The position numbers and the translations under genes were made by a program. A stretch of 45,463 bases of DNA from Chitinophagaceae bacterium. GTDB lineage: Bacteria; Bacteroidota; Bacteroidia; Chitinophagales; REEL01. The number at the start of each line of letters is the position of its first letter. The first letter of the stretch is position 1. The notes beneath the pieces are model-generated. The model made no database searches and was not told the origin of the DNA. It worked only from the letters and a program-made list of their open reading frames with translations. Shown piece after piece: positions 17,258-25,922 of this stretch. Location: contig REEL01000119.1 in assembly GCA_007695095.1 (NCBI GenBank), positions 1 to 45,463 on the forward strand. Reading direction: 5' to 3'.

Positions 17258-17265
17258 TAATTTTG
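17258..17265 (+). promoter_or_regulatory. candidate -7 element for the 17311 gene
   Basis: TAATTTTG matches TAnnTTTG exactly and lies 45 bases before the ATG at 17311. It would be divergent from the leftward candidate at 17227-17234. No clear -33 element. Confidence 0.3.
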
Positions 17266-17310
17266 TACATTCGTCTGTCAAATTAGTGTCATTTTAAAGT
17301 ACTTAAAACC

Positions 17311-17841
17311 ATGTCAGAAGCCATATTTGATATAATGAAGATTACAATACCGGCAATTATTGTTTTTGCCACTGCGTATTTTGTAACAAAAAAAATCCTG
17401 GAAACAGAGTATAAAAAAATTCGTCTTGAAATGCAGATTGCAAGACAAAAAGAAGGCTTACCGGTCAGGCTTCAGGCTTATGAACGCTTAAGCTTATTCA
17501 TTGAAAGGATTTCACCGGTAAATTTAGTGCAAAGGATACGTCAACCTCAAATGACGTCCAAGCAAATGCAAATGGCTTTGATTAGCTCTATCAGGGCAGA
17601 GTATGAGCATAATATCACACAGCAAATTTATGTTTCTCCCCAGCTTTGGGCAGAAATCTGCCTTATAAGAGATGATGTGGTCAAATTGGTAAACATGTCT
17701 GCATCAGAACTTCCGGAAAATGCAGGAGCTAAAGATTTAAGCAGAATCCTCTTAACGAAAGTTATGGAAGAAGAAGACAGTTTCTCTAAGGAAAGAGTAG
17801 TAGAAATAATGAAAAAGGAAGTGAAAGAGTTGTTTGGATAA
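17311..17841 (+). CDS. conserved membrane-anchored protein, Bacteroidota family
   Basis: A 176-residue protein with one N-terminal membrane segment (about residues 9-26, ITIPAIIVFATAYFVTKKI) and a mostly helical, charged cytoplasmic domain. Landmarks are RLQAYERLSLFIERISPVNLV (about 53-73), the ISSIRAEYEHNITQQIYVS stretch and a final MKKEVKELFG. This wording recurs in Bacteroidota as an uncharacterised family; I cannot assign a function. The position of the anchor at the extreme N-terminus without a cleavage site suggests a signal-anchored protein facing the cytoplasm. It is transcribed alone, convergent with the small lipoprotein gene. Confidence 0.8.
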   Translation: MSEAIFDIMKITIPAIIVFATAYFVTKKILETEYKKIRLEMQIARQKEGLPVRLQAYERLSLFIERISPVNLVQRIRQPQMTSKQMQMALISSIRAEYEHNITQQIYVSPQLWAEICLIRDDVVKLVNMSASELPENAGAKDLSRILLTKVMEEEDSFSKERVVEIMKKEVKELFG

Positions 17842-17930
17842 GAAACCTGTAAATTCAACTTCCTGTAATTGCATTATTCAACAACAGGATTTCTTTAAGA
17901 GGGAAATCTGTTCAGATATTAAAATCTATT

Positions 17931-18197
17931 TTAGTAGTGATTATGTCTTTCTTTAAAGTCAAAAATCCAAATAGTATCGCCGTCTACAATTTTCTTTGTT
18001 TGTTCCGGCTCACCAACCGCTTCAAAATATTTTGTTTCTCCATCTATTTCATGAGCGTAAACTGTTGCATCAGGATTTTTTAAATGTAGCGTGTCTCCTT
18101 CATCTGTGATATAAATGCTTTTATCAGTTTTTATATCAGTGTCGGTACAAGAAATCATTAGAAAAAAAAGAGGGATAAGAGCAATTGTATTTTTCAT
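17931..18197 (-). CDS. small lipoprotein, unknown function
   Basis: An 88-residue protein with a clear lipoprotein signal: MKNTIALIPLFFLMISC, lipobox M-I-S-C, lipidation at C17. The mature part is acidic and beta-rich, with two similar halves around DKSIYITDEGDTLHLKN and IVDGDTIWIFDFKE, each holding a (D/E)GDT(L/I) turn. I do not recognise the family. It is separated from the exb genes by a terminator at 18231-18260, so it probably has its own promoter; a weak TATATTTA lies between. Codon use looks like its neighbours. Confidence 0.7.
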   Translation of the reverse strand: MKNTIALIPLFFLMISCTDTDIKTDKSIYITDEGDTLHLKNPDATVYAHEIDGETKYFEAVGEPEQTKKIVDGDTIWIFDFKERHNHY

Positions 18198-18230
18198 AAT
18201 TTAATTTTACTATAAATATAAGTAAAATAA

Positions 18231-18260
18231 AAAAAACTGCTAAGTTCTCAGCAGTTTTTT
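18231..18260 (-). terminator. intrinsic terminator after the exb operon
   Basis: AAAAAACTGCT (18231-18241) pairs perfectly with AGCAGTTTTTT (18250-18260), an 11-bp stem with an 8-base loop. It lies 31 bases beyond the stop of the last exbD gene and ahead of the small lipoprotein gene. Confidence 0.85.
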
Positions 18261-18290
18261 AGTGTTATATATCTTAAAATTTATAAAAAA

Positions 18291-18758
18291 TCAGTCTAAA
18301 TCAGGCAATGCAGCATAGTTTATTTTCAATGCATCACTTTTTCTCAACTCCTGTTTAACGTCACTAACAATACCCATTCTAACTTCCTGATCAACTCTTA
18401 GAGACCATGTCATGGCCGGTATAAGTCTTTCATCTACTTTATTTCTCTCCATTTCAACAAATAGTGCTATATCTTGCGGCGTTGAAAAGGCATCATTAAG
18501 CTGTATTCTGGGTGCTGTTCCTAATTGCTCAACATATTGTCTGGTTGGAGGGCCGATATAGATATTGCTCACAAGTGATTTAGGCTCTATAACTGTTATT
18601 TCAGATGCCTGAGGTAAGGTAACTCTTACCTTCAACTCCAATTCCCTAATCACGGTTACAACCATAAAAAAGAACAGTAGAATGAAAATAATATCAGGTA
18701 AAGAAGCGGTATTTATACCCGGCTTCCCTTTCCCTTTATCTTTTTTGAATTTACTCAT
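18291..18758 (-). CDS. exbD: biopolymer transport protein ExbD (second copy)
   Basis: A 155-residue protein with a short basic N-terminus, one membrane helix (about 21-39, LPDIIFILLFFFMVVTVI) and a periplasmic domain. D22 in the helix start corresponds to the proton-pathway aspartate conserved in ExbD/TolR/MotB. With ExbB it uses the proton gradient to drive TonB-dependent transport or a Tol-like function. It is the last gene of the block exbB-membrane protein-exbD-exbD and follows the other exbD by 14 bases. Having two different exbD genes is common in Bacteroidota. No tonB gene is in the window. Confidence 0.9.
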   Translation of the reverse strand: MSKFKKDKGKGKPGINTASLPDIIFILLFFFMVVTVIRELELKVRVTLPQASEITVIEPKSLVSNIYIGPPTRQYVEQLGTAPRIQLNDAFSTPQDIALFVEMERNKVDERLIPAMTWSLRVDQEVRMGIVSDVKQELRKSDALKINYAALPDLD

Positions 18759-18772
18759 AGTTCAGAATTAGT

Positions 18773-19315
18773 TTAATTTGAAACATCTTTTGGTTCTGCT
18801 TCAGAGATTCTCATTGGGTATTCGCTTCTTACAACACTCCGCAAATCCTCCGGTAAATCATCATAAAGTCTACCATACATACGTTGACTGTACTCATTTC
18901 TAAGTTCGGTATAAGCGGCTTTTAACTCATTCTGAACTTGAATGTACATATTGTAAGAGGTTCCTCTGTCATTTTGAAGAGAAATAACGGCATCATCCGG
19001 GCTATCAGATTTTCTTGGGTCACGACCTCTGTTATCAATAAACTCTTTAGAAGTTTGTCTCAACTGATTAATACTCAAAGGCTCATCTCTAACCAACAAC
19101 TGATCATTTGCATTAATCAAAATTACTAAAGTGTTTCTTTGATTAATATCAACTACCGGAGGTGGTTCATCTGACCATGGTGGTAGCCTGTGAAGTATAC
19201 CTCTGTCACTCTCGATGGTTGTTGTTACCAAAAAGAAAATTAAAAGCAGGAAAGCTATATCAGCCATTGAACCTGCATTAATTTCCTGAGATGGTTTTAT
19301 TTTACTTCTTGCCAT
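18773..19315 (-). CDS. exbD: biopolymer transport protein ExbD (first copy)
   Basis: A 180-residue ExbD: basic N-terminus, one membrane helix (about 18-35, MADIAFLLLIFFLVTTTI) with the conserved aspartate D19, and a periplasmic domain of about 140 residues. It is longer than the second copy because of an insert including NRGRDPRKSDSPDD (about 94-107). The two copies are clearly different proteins, not a recent duplication. It pairs with ExbB, encoded two genes upstream, to form the proton-driven motor; the ExbD proteins may form a heterodimer in the ExbB pore. That is inference from the known 5:2 architecture. Confidence 0.9.
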   Translation of the reverse strand: MARSKIKPSQEINAGSMADIAFLLLIFFLVTTTIESDRGILHRLPPWSDEPPPVVDINQRNTLVILINANDQLLVRDEPLSINQLRQTSKEFIDNRGRDPRKSDSPDDAVISLQNDRGTSYNMYIQVQNELKAAYTELRNEYSQRMYGRLYDDLPEDLRSVVRSEYPMRISEAEPKDVSN

Positions 19316-19342
19316 AAATGTAATATTGTTTGGCTATCTGAA

Positions 19343-19666
19343 TTATTTAAAAACATTCATTACTTCTGTTACCACGCCGGCTACAATTGTAATTCCGGCA
19401 AGTAAATAAAAAGTTATAATACCGGCTCCTACCATTTGCACACCGCTGGGGGAAATACTAAATTTTTCTTCCATACCGGGGAATGTAAAGTCACTGGATG
19501 AAAGAGCATAGCCTATTCCGAAAACAACGGCAACTACTACTACTCCAACCACACTCCACAGTGCTTGTTTGGGATCTCTTAAGAGATGCATAACTCCAAA
19601 CACAATTGCTGTAATTGCACAAATAGCTATTAATACATAAGCTGCGTAAATTGCAAAATCAATCAT
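19343..19666 (-). CDS. small membrane protein of the exb cluster
   Basis: A 107-residue protein with three predicted membrane segments (about 5-27, 35-55 and 80-103) and a short exported loop, SSSDFTFPGMEEKFSISPSG. It has no match to a characterised family that I can name. Its position, 2 bases from exbB and 27 bases before the first exbD, indicates an accessory subunit of this motor; I recall similar small membrane genes in Bacteroidota exb clusters. The function is unknown. Confidence 0.75.
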   Translation of the reverse strand: MIDFAIYAAYVLIAICAITAIVFGVMHLLRDPKQALWSVVGVVVVAVVFGIGYALSSSDFTFPGMEEKFSISPSGVQMVGAGIITFYLLAGITIVAGVVTEVMNVFK

Positions 19667-19668
19667 AA

Positions 19669-20535
19669 TTATTGTTTTTTGACTACGTCATATTTTACAA
19701 GAATATCAACAAAAGAAATTGTTGCATCTTCCATATTGTTTACTAATCCATCTATTTTAGAAACGATGTAGTTGTAAAAAATTTGAAGAATAATGGCTAC
19801 TATAAGACCAAATACGGTTGTTAAAAGTGCTACTTTAATACCACCTGCAACTAAAGATGGAGAAATATCACCTGCTGCTTCAATTGCATCGAATGCTCCG
19901 ATCATACCAATTACCGTACCCATGAATCCTAACATCGGGGCCAAACTGATAAAGAGTGAAATCCATACCAATCCTTTTTCTAAAAGTCCCATTTGAACAG
20001 ATCCATAAGAAACGATGGATTTTTCAACTACATCGACACCTTCTTTAACTCTGTCGAGCCCCTGATAGAAAATGCTGGCTACCGGACTTCGGTCGGCTTT
20101 GCAAATTTCCTTTGCTGCATCAACATTGCCATTTTTAAGTTCATTTTCAACCTGTTCCAATAGTTTTTTGGTATTGGTAGAAGCTAAATTGATGGTAATA
20201 ATTCTTTCTAATGAAAAAGCTAATCCTAAGATTAAACAGATAAGAACTATACCCATAAATTCAGGACCACCTTCAATGAAGTATCTTTTGATTATCTGAT
20301 GACCTCTCAGTTGCTCTTCTTCATCAGCTCCCGGAGTCGCAAGGTCGGCTAATTCAGGAACTTCTTCCTCAACTACTTCCTGAGCCTGTTCAGTTTCCTC
20401 TTCAATCATTTCAATTTCTTCATTCATCAAGTCTTCGTCTGCTGCGTCTTGTTCGGCAAACAAATTCATAGGAGCAATAAAAATGCTCATCATTAATACC
20501 AGGTTGAAAAAAATCGTTTTTTTCATAGTGTTCAT
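19669..20535 (-). CDS. exbB: MotA/TolQ/ExbB proton channel family protein
   Basis: A 288-residue protein (from ATG 20535) with an N-terminal signal-like segment (MKKTIFFNLVLMMSIF), a Glu-rich stretch of about 40 residues, then the ExbB core: one membrane helix (EFMGIVLICLILGLAFSLERI), a cytoplasmic domain and two C-terminal helices containing APMLGFMGTVIGMIGAFDAI and the VALLTTVFGLIVAI segment. It forms the pentameric proton channel of the ExbBD motor. An open frame continues upstream through tRNA-Ser, so a longer start must be rejected; the next internal ATG (20526) is an alternative. It starts 38 bases after the tRNA gene on the same strand and may share its promoter. Confidence 0.9.
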   Translation of the reverse strand: MNTMKKTIFFNLVLMMSIFIAPMNLFAEQDAADEDLMNEEIEMIEEETEQAQEVVEEEVPELADLATPGADEEEQLRGHQIIKRYFIEGGPEFMGIVLICLILGLAFSLERIITINLASTNTKKLLEQVENELKNGNVDAAKEICKADRSPVASIFYQGLDRVKEGVDVVEKSIVSYGSVQMGLLEKGLVWISLFISLAPMLGFMGTVIGMIGAFDAIEAAGDISPSLVAGGIKVALLTTVFGLIVAIILQIFYNYIVSKIDGLVNNMEDATISFVDILVKYDVVKKQ

Positions 20536-20573
20536 TTTGCAATTAAAAATGTTTAAAATGTGTGTTCTCTTTG

Positions 20574-20662
20574 CGGAGAGGGAGGGATTCGAACCCTCGG
20601 TACAGTTACAACTGTACACACGCTTTCCAGGCGTGCACCTTAAGCCACTCGGTCACCTCTCC
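20574..20662 (-). tRNA. tRNA-Ser (anticodon GGA)
   Basis: An 89-base class II tRNA. The acceptor GGAGAGG pairs with CCTCTCC, with discriminator G; the T arm is GAGGG/CCCTC around TTCGAAT; the anticodon loop CTGGAAA gives GGA (at 20626-20628), reading serine UCC/UCU. The long variable arm GTACAGTT...AACTGTAC, typical of tRNA-Ser, is nearly perfectly paired. CCA is not encoded. Confidence 0.95.
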
Positions 20663-20734
20663 GGCAATATAATGAATCCAAAAGTCTTAAAAAAGGGTTA
20701 AATATCAAAAGGTTCATTAAAAAAAATAAAATAA

Positions 20735-21526
20735 TTAATCTGATAAATTAAAAAGTTTCAATGCTGAAAGTGTCGTTTCCTCAATAACAGTCGATGTATC
20801 AAGCTTTTTTGCTTCTGAAATCTTTTTTGCAATCAAAGGAATAAAACTACTTTCATTTCGCTTCCCCCGAAAAGGCATTGGTGCCAAATAGGGCGAATCA
20901 GTCTCCAAAACGATTTTATTTAAAGGAATATTTTGCAATTCAGTTGCTAATTTACTGTTTTTAAAAGTGACTACTCCTCCAATTCCTAAAATAAACCCCA
21001 ATGAGATAATTTCCCGGGCTTCTTCTTCTGTGCCACTAAAACAATGAAATATACCTGTTAGACTTCCATCTTGCGCTGATTTAATTTCTGCAATTAAATC
21101 AGCACTTGCATTTCGGTTATGCAAAACTAATGGTAATTTATATTTTTTCGCCCATTCTATATGTTTATTTAATGCTAACTTTTGTTCTTCCTTAAAACTT
21201 TCATCCCAAAAGTAGTCTAAACCGGTTTCACCAATGGCAAATATTTTCGGGTTTTTGCCTTCCATACTTTTATCAATTTCTTTCTCCAAAAGTTCTAAAC
21301 TTTCTTTGTAATCTTCTTTTACAGAGCAAGGGTGAAGACCTAACATAGAATAACAAACTTCCGGCCATTGTTTTTGCATTTCAAACATTGGCTGTACAGA
21401 CGCTAAATCTATATTCGGTAAAAAGATTTTTTTTACTCCCTGAGCGATAGCCCGTTCAATCATTTCTTTTCGGTCATTGTCAAACTCCCTGGCATATAAG
21501 TGGGCATGGGTATCTATTGAATACAT
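20735..21526 (-). CDS. TatD family metal-dependent hydrolase
   Basis: A 263-residue TIM-barrel metallohydrolase. Metal ligands are visible: THAHL (H7, H9), the glutamate in AIGETGLDYFWD (E100), a histidine in LPLVLHNRNA, a second in GIFHCFSG, and the late aspartate in VLETDSPYLAP. The last motif is the TatD signature. Family members are DNases or uncharacterised phosphodiesterases, some acting in DNA repair; the name does not imply Tat secretion. The length is normal. It follows the deacetylase gene by 16 bases, so they are probably co-transcribed, with tRNA-Ser next on the same strand. Confidence 0.93.
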   Translation of the reverse strand: MYSIDTHAHLYAREFDNDRKEMIERAIAQGVKKIFLPNIDLASVQPMFEMQKQWPEVCYSMLGLHPCSVKEDYKESLELLEKEIDKSMEGKNPKIFAIGETGLDYFWDESFKEEQKLALNKHIEWAKKYKLPLVLHNRNASADLIAEIKSAQDGSLTGIFHCFSGTEEEAREIISLGFILGIGGVVTFKNSKLATELQNIPLNKIVLETDSPYLAPMPFRGKRNESSFIPLIAKKISEAKKLDTSTVIEETTLSALKLFNLSD

Positions 21527-21542
21527 AAGGTTAAAGAGGTTT

Positions 21543-22160
21543 TTACACTAAGTCACTGATTTTACCAGTTTTCCATTTCATTTCTTTCAAAAAAGCTAAA
21601 TATTCCGGTAAAACATTTTTCAAATTTACTAAAGATTTATCGTTTTCGTGAAAAACTATGATGTCTCCGCCTTTGGTGATTTTTTTAAGGGTACCTAAAA
21701 TTTCAGCAGCACTTAAGTTGGTATCATAATCTCTGCTGAGGATGCTCCAAAAAACTATTTTGTTTTTTTTGATTAAATGTAAAAGTTGAAACAAACCTAT
21801 TTTACCGTAGGGCGGTCTGAAAAAATTAGTTTCTAATGCATCGGCACATTTATCGTAATTTTCAAAATAAACTTTGTTATTTGTACTCCAGCCATTTAAA
21901 TGATGCCAACTATGACTACCGATAAAGAAATTTAAATCTCTTACTTTTTTCGTCAAATCAGGAAATTTTTCAACCTGATTACCCAGGAAGAAAAAACTTC
22001 CGGTCATATTATTTTTATTCAGTTCATTTAAGATAAAATCTGTGCTTTCAGGATGAGGTCCATCATCAAAAGTGAGATAAACTGTATCTGATTTACCTTT
22101 AAAAATCAAATTATCATTGAAAAGTCGGAGATAATTAAACAGATATAGCCTTTTTGCCAA
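21543..22160 (-). CDS. polysaccharide deacetylase (NodB homology domain)
   Basis: A 205-residue protein that is almost entirely a NodB domain: LTFDDGPHPEST (about 29-40, catalytic and metal aspartates), SHSWHH (82-87, metal histidines) and RPPYGK (115-120). Family members remove N-acetyl groups from chitin-like or peptidoglycan glycans in a metal-dependent way. There is no signal peptide or membrane anchor from the chosen start, so the site of action is unclear. The start is a TTG (22158-22160), as no ATG precedes the domain in frame. It diverges from the large SprB-repeat gene and lies just upstream of tatD. Confidence 0.85.
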   Translation of the reverse strand: MAKRLYLFNYLRLFNDNLIFKGKSDTVYLTFDDGPHPESTDFILNELNKNNMTGSFFFLGNQVEKFPDLTKKVRDLNFFIGSHSWHHLNGWSTNNKVYFENYDKCADALETNFFRPPYGKIGLFQLLHLIKKNKIVFWSILSRDYDTNLSAAEILGTLKKITKGGDIIVFHENDKSLVNLKNVLPEYLAFLKEMKWKTGKISDLV

Positions 22161-22252
22161 AATTCACTATTAGAGAAAAAAATTTCTTAAAATTAGAAAA
22201 AAAATTCTACTTTCGGATAAAATTTTCTTTCGTTACTAAATTTAAAAAAACC

Positions 22253-25200
22253 ATGCTGTTACTTAATAAAAAATGCATTTTTATTTTTATATGTTTTGCT
22301 TTATTGTTGAATTTCAAACCGGTCTTTTCACAATGTGTTAGTAATAATATTACCGGAGACTTAATAATAACTTCAAATACAAATTTATCAGGTACATATA
22401 CAGTAAGCGGTATTTTTAGAGTAGATCCCGGAGTAACGGTAACAGTTACTCCATTTTCAGTAAACGGATGTGGTGAGTTAATAGTTTTTGCTGATGAGAT
22501 AGAAGTTTTAGGTACTATAGATGCGAATCATTCAGGTTTTTCAGGTGGTGAAGGTGGTTTGCCGGGTGGTTGCTGGGCAGAAGGAAACTTCACTGACTGC
22601 CGTGGAATCAGTGATTGCTGGACTAAAGATAACTGTCGTTCATTACGAACGGTAGGTGGTTTTGCCGGTGCAGAGGGTATGGGCCCCGGTCGTGGGTTAG
22701 GCGGTGATAACGGGAATGATGGATTGGGGTCAAAGCAAAGCTGTGGTACATTTGGGGATAATGGAGGAAGAGTTCACGGAAGTGGCGGAGCCGGTGGCGG
22801 TGGCGGAGGAAGTTATGGTGGAGTCGGAGGAGATGCAACTGTCGGAGGCAGCGGAGGTGGAGCAAGTGTATCCAATCAAACAAGCTGTGGAGGTTTTGGA
22901 GGTGGTACTGCCGGTGCGGGAGGAAATCAATTACTGCCGTATCAGTTGGATCAGTCTTATGATATAAATATGGGCTCCGGTGGCGGAGGTGCAGGCGGCG
23001 GAGGAAGAGGCCGGCAGGCAGGTACTCCGGGTGAGGCAGGCGGAGCCGGTGGAGGATTAGTGAGACTGCAGGCAAATAGTGATATTACAGTTAGCGGTAC
23101 AATATTGGCAAACGGACAAAATGGTGGCAACGGTGGAAATGGTGGCCAACCCGGTCGTTCACCAAGATGCTGTGATGATGCTTGCAACGGTATGAATGAA
23201 GCTACATTTACCGGTGGTGGAGGTGCAGGAGCAGGATCCGGTGGTGGTTCCGGGGGTGGAATAATGTTGGAGAGTCTTGCCGGAACAGCCAATATAACAG
23301 GTAATTTACAGGCATCAGGTGGAAATGGCGGGAATGGCGGAAACGGTGGAACTCCTGCATTTTCAGATAGTCATAATGCTTTATTTTGCAGCTCTACATC
23401 AGGTAGCTCTTCAGTTGGCAGTTCTGCCGGTAATGGTGGAGGCGGTGGAGGCGGCAGAATTAAAATATTTGTAAATCCCTGCCTAAATAATGTTATTACA
23501 CCCACTCTTGAAACAGATGGCGGTAATGGAGCTTCTAATGGAGCAAACGGTAGCTTTTTTCAGGGAGCTAATCCAAATGCAGTTTTGCCTTTGGCAGATG
23601 CCGGTACAGACGCCACAATTTGTGATGGAGACGTCACAACTCTAAGCGGACAAGGTTCCGGAGGTGTAGGTGTTTTATCTTATTCTTGGAGCCCGTCTAC
23701 CGGTTTGAGCGCAACAAATATTCCGAATCCGCAGGCAAATCCGGGAAGTACTACTACATATACACTAACGGTAACTGATGCCAATGGATGTCAGGGGACT
23801 AGTGATGTAACCGTTTTTGTGACCAACTCAATTAATGATAATATCATTGCTGAAAATCAATTTTTGTGTGGCCCCGGAATTGCAGATACTATTACTGGGC
23901 TCATTCCAACCGGAGGAACGGGTAGTTATGGCTATCAATGGGAAACCAGTATAAACAATGGCGCTACCTGGTCAAATATTGGTGGAGCAAATAGCCCAAA
24001 TCTTTTACCCGGACAGATTACTCAAAATACATGGATTAGAAGAATTGTAACATCCGGTCCTTGTTCTTCTGTTAGTAATATTGTTGAGATTACCGTTTCT
24101 TCTCAACTCTTTGTTGATGCAGTAAATGTAAATGATGTGAGTTGTTTTAACGGTCAGGACGGAAGTGCAACTGTAACTGTTTCAGGTGGAGCCGCTCCTT
24201 TTTCTTATAACTGGTCTTCAGGAGATACTACTTCTATAGCCGGTGGATTATCAGTTGGAACTTATACGGTTACAGTTTCAGATCAGGCTGGTTGCGAAGT
24301 TATTGAGAGTTTGGCTGTTTCTCAACCTGATTCTATAATGCTTGAGCTGGTTTCAACAGATGCAACCTGCAACGGTGCATCAGACGGCTCAATTGATTTG
24401 ACTGTAAGTGGTGGAGTGCAACCTTACTCTTATTTATGGAGTAATTTTCAAATCACGCAAAATATAAATCAAATTTCGGCGGGCACTTATGTGGTAGTTG
24501 TAACTGATGCTAATGGTTGTCAGGAAGTTGCTCAGACAACAATTGAAGAATCAGCTCCTTTAGAAATTACAGCTGATAAAACAGATGTACTTTGCAACGG
24601 AGAGAATACAGGAAGTATAGAGCTCACTGTATTAAATGCTACCAATCCGGTAAATTATCAATGGTCAGATGGAAACTCTTCCTCTGTAAATTCAGATTTA
24701 TCTGCCGGCAGTTATCAGGTTACGGCTACAGATGCTAATGGATGCGAGGCAACAGCATCTTTTTCAATACAGGAACCCTCTGCCATTATTGCTGAAATCG
24801 ACGGGCAAAATTTACTTTGTTTTGGAGACCAAAACGGATGGGTAAGTGTAAATGTTCAAGGTGGAAATCCGGATGTAAATGATGGATATACTTACAATTG
24901 GAGTGCCGGTGTAAATCAGACAGGGCATATAGCGGATAATTTAGAGGCCGGCAGTTACAGTGTTACTATAACAGATAATAATAATTGTGAGATAGTTAAG
25001 TCAATTACATTAACAGAACCGGATTTGATTGAAGTATCTGCTTCGGTAACGGATGCAGCTTGTTTTGGAGAAAACAATGGATCAGTGGAATTAGCAGCTA
25101 CCGGTGGTAACGGCGCTCCTTTTACTTACAGTCTTGATGGTATAGCATTTACTCCGGATACGGATTTTAGCAATTTAAATGCCGGAATCTATAATGGTGT

Positions 25201-25792
25201 AGCTAAAGATAATAAGGGATGTACCGATTTTGTAACCTTTGAAATTTCTCAACCGGAGGAAATAATTATAAACACAGGTCCGGACTTATTTATTAGCAGT
25301 GGAGAAACGGTAACTCCTGAAATTGCAATTATGCCGGAGGGTATTCAGGCAGACAGTATTAGCTGGAGCCCTCAACAAGGTCTGAGCTGTTTTGATTGTC
25401 TGATTCCTGATTTTTCTCCCGGACAAACTACTTTATATACCATTTCTTTTTGGGATGAGGACGGCTGTTATAGCGAGGCAAGTATTACTGTATTTGTAGA
25501 ACAAAGAGAAGAGTATAAGATTTACATTCCAAATGCATTTAGTCCAAATTCAGACGGAACTAATGATATTTTTCAGGTATTTGGTTACGACATTGAACTA
25601 TTGGAAATGCGAATTTTCAATCGTTGGGGAGCAGAAGTGTACACCAATACAAATATGAGTTTAAGTGACGGATGGGACGGTACTTATAATGGTTCGGAAG
25701 CTACCGGAGGAACTTATGTTTATGTGGCGAATGTTCGATTCACAAATGGTGTGGAAAGAACCCTGAGAGGTAGTCTTGTTCTGATTCGTTAA
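22253..25792 (+). CDS. glycine-rich SprB-repeat surface protein with type B T9SS C-terminal domain
   Basis: A 1179-residue exported protein. The ATG at 22253 is chosen because it starts the signal peptide (MLLLNKKCIFIFICFALLLN, cleaved after VFSQ); an upstream in-frame TTG would add a basic, non-signal tail. Order: beta-helix-like start (about 30-90), a Gly-rich region (about 90-400, many GGxGG runs), an Ig-like repeat (about 450-525), a further Ig-like domain, then five SprB-type repeats (about 620-1010), each with a xCxGxxxGxxxxxVxGGxxPxxYxW pattern and an AGxYxVTVTDxxGC ending, then a type B sorting domain (FSPNSDGTNDIFQV, MRIFNRWGAEVYTNT). SprB repeats are named for the gliding adhesin of Flavobacterium; an adhesive role is inference. 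A terminator follows at 25828-25856. Confidence 0.88.
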   Translation: MLLLNKKCIFIFICFALLLNFKPVFSQCVSNNITGDLIITSNTNLSGTYTVSGIFRVDPGVTVTVTPFSVNGCGELIVFADEIEVLGTIDANHSGFSGGEGGLPGGCWAEGNFTDCRGISDCWTKDNCRSLRTVGGFAGAEGMGPGRGLGGDNGNDGLGSKQSCGTFGDNGGRVHGSGGAGGGGGGSYGGVGGDATVGGSGGGASVSNQTSCGGFGGGTAGAGGNQLLPYQLDQSYDINMGSGGGGAGGGGRGRQAGTPGEAGGAGGGLVRLQANSDITVSGTILANGQNGGNGGNGGQPGRSPRCCDDACNGMNEATFTGGGGAGAGSGGGSGGGIMLESLAGTANITGNLQASGGNGGNGGNGGTPAFSDSHNALFCSSTSGSSSVGSSAGNGGGGGGGRIKIFVNPCLNNVITPTLETDGGNGASNGANGSFFQGANPNAVLPLADAGTDATICDGDVTTLSGQGSGGVGVLSYSWSPSTGLSATNIPNPQANPGSTTTYTLTVTDANGCQGTSDVTVFVTNSINDNIIAENQFLCGPGIADTITGLIPTGGTGSYGYQWETSINNGATWSNIGGANSPNLLPGQITQNTWIRRIVTSGPCSSVSNIVEITVSSQLFVDAVNVNDVSCFNGQDGSATVTVSGGAAPFSYNWSSGDTTSIAGGLSVGTYTVTVSDQAGCEVIESLAVSQPDSIMLELVSTDATCNGASDGSIDLTVSGGVQPYSYLWSNFQITQNINQISAGTYVVVVTDANGCQEVAQTTIEESAPLEITADKTDVLCNGENTGSIELTVLNATNPVNYQWSDGNSSSVNSDLSAGSYQVTATDANGCEATASFSIQEPSAIIAEIDGQNLLCFGDQNGWVSVNVQGGNPDVNDGYTYNWSAGVNQTGHIADNLEAGSYSVTITDNNNCEIVKSITLTEPDLIEVSASVTDAACFGENNGSVELAATGGNGAPFTYSLDGIAFTPDTDFSNLNAGIYNGVAKDNKGCTDFVTFEISQPEEIIINTGPDLFISSGETVTPEIAIMPEGIQADSISWSPQQGLSCFDCLIPDFSPGQTTLYTISFWDEDGCYSEASITVFVEQREEYKIYIPNAFSPNSDGTNDIFQVFGYDIELLEMRIFNRWGAEVYTNTNMSLSDGWDGTYNGSEATGGTYVYVANVRFTNGVERTLRGSLVLIR

Positions 25793-25827
25793 AAAATATC
25801 TTTGTTGTAAAGCAATTTAGTTTAAAG

Positions 25828-25856
25828 AAACCCACTTTTTATTAGGTGGGTTTTTT
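25828..25856 (+). terminator. intrinsic terminator after the SprB-repeat gene
   Basis: AAACCCAC (25828-25835) pairs with GTGGGTTT (25846-25853) around a 10-base loop, continuing into a TTTTTT tract. It lies 36 bases past the stop codon. Confidence 0.85.
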
Positions 25857-25922
25857 GCTTAATGCTAAAAAAATTCTTTTTTTTGAACTATTAATAAGGA
25901 CGTATACTCCAAAAAAATATTT

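Noticed and set aside
20536-20619. An N-terminal extension of exbB to an ATG at 20619
   Set aside because: The extension would be translated from the tRNA-Ser gene and place a hydrophilic tail ahead of the signal-like segment. The ATG at 20535 or 20526 is preferred.
22623-23292. Long open frames opposite and out of frame with the glycine-rich region
   Set aside because: Gly-rich GGN codons give Pro-, His- or Leu-rich open frames on the other strand by composition alone. The + strand frame has the signal peptide, domains and sorting signal.
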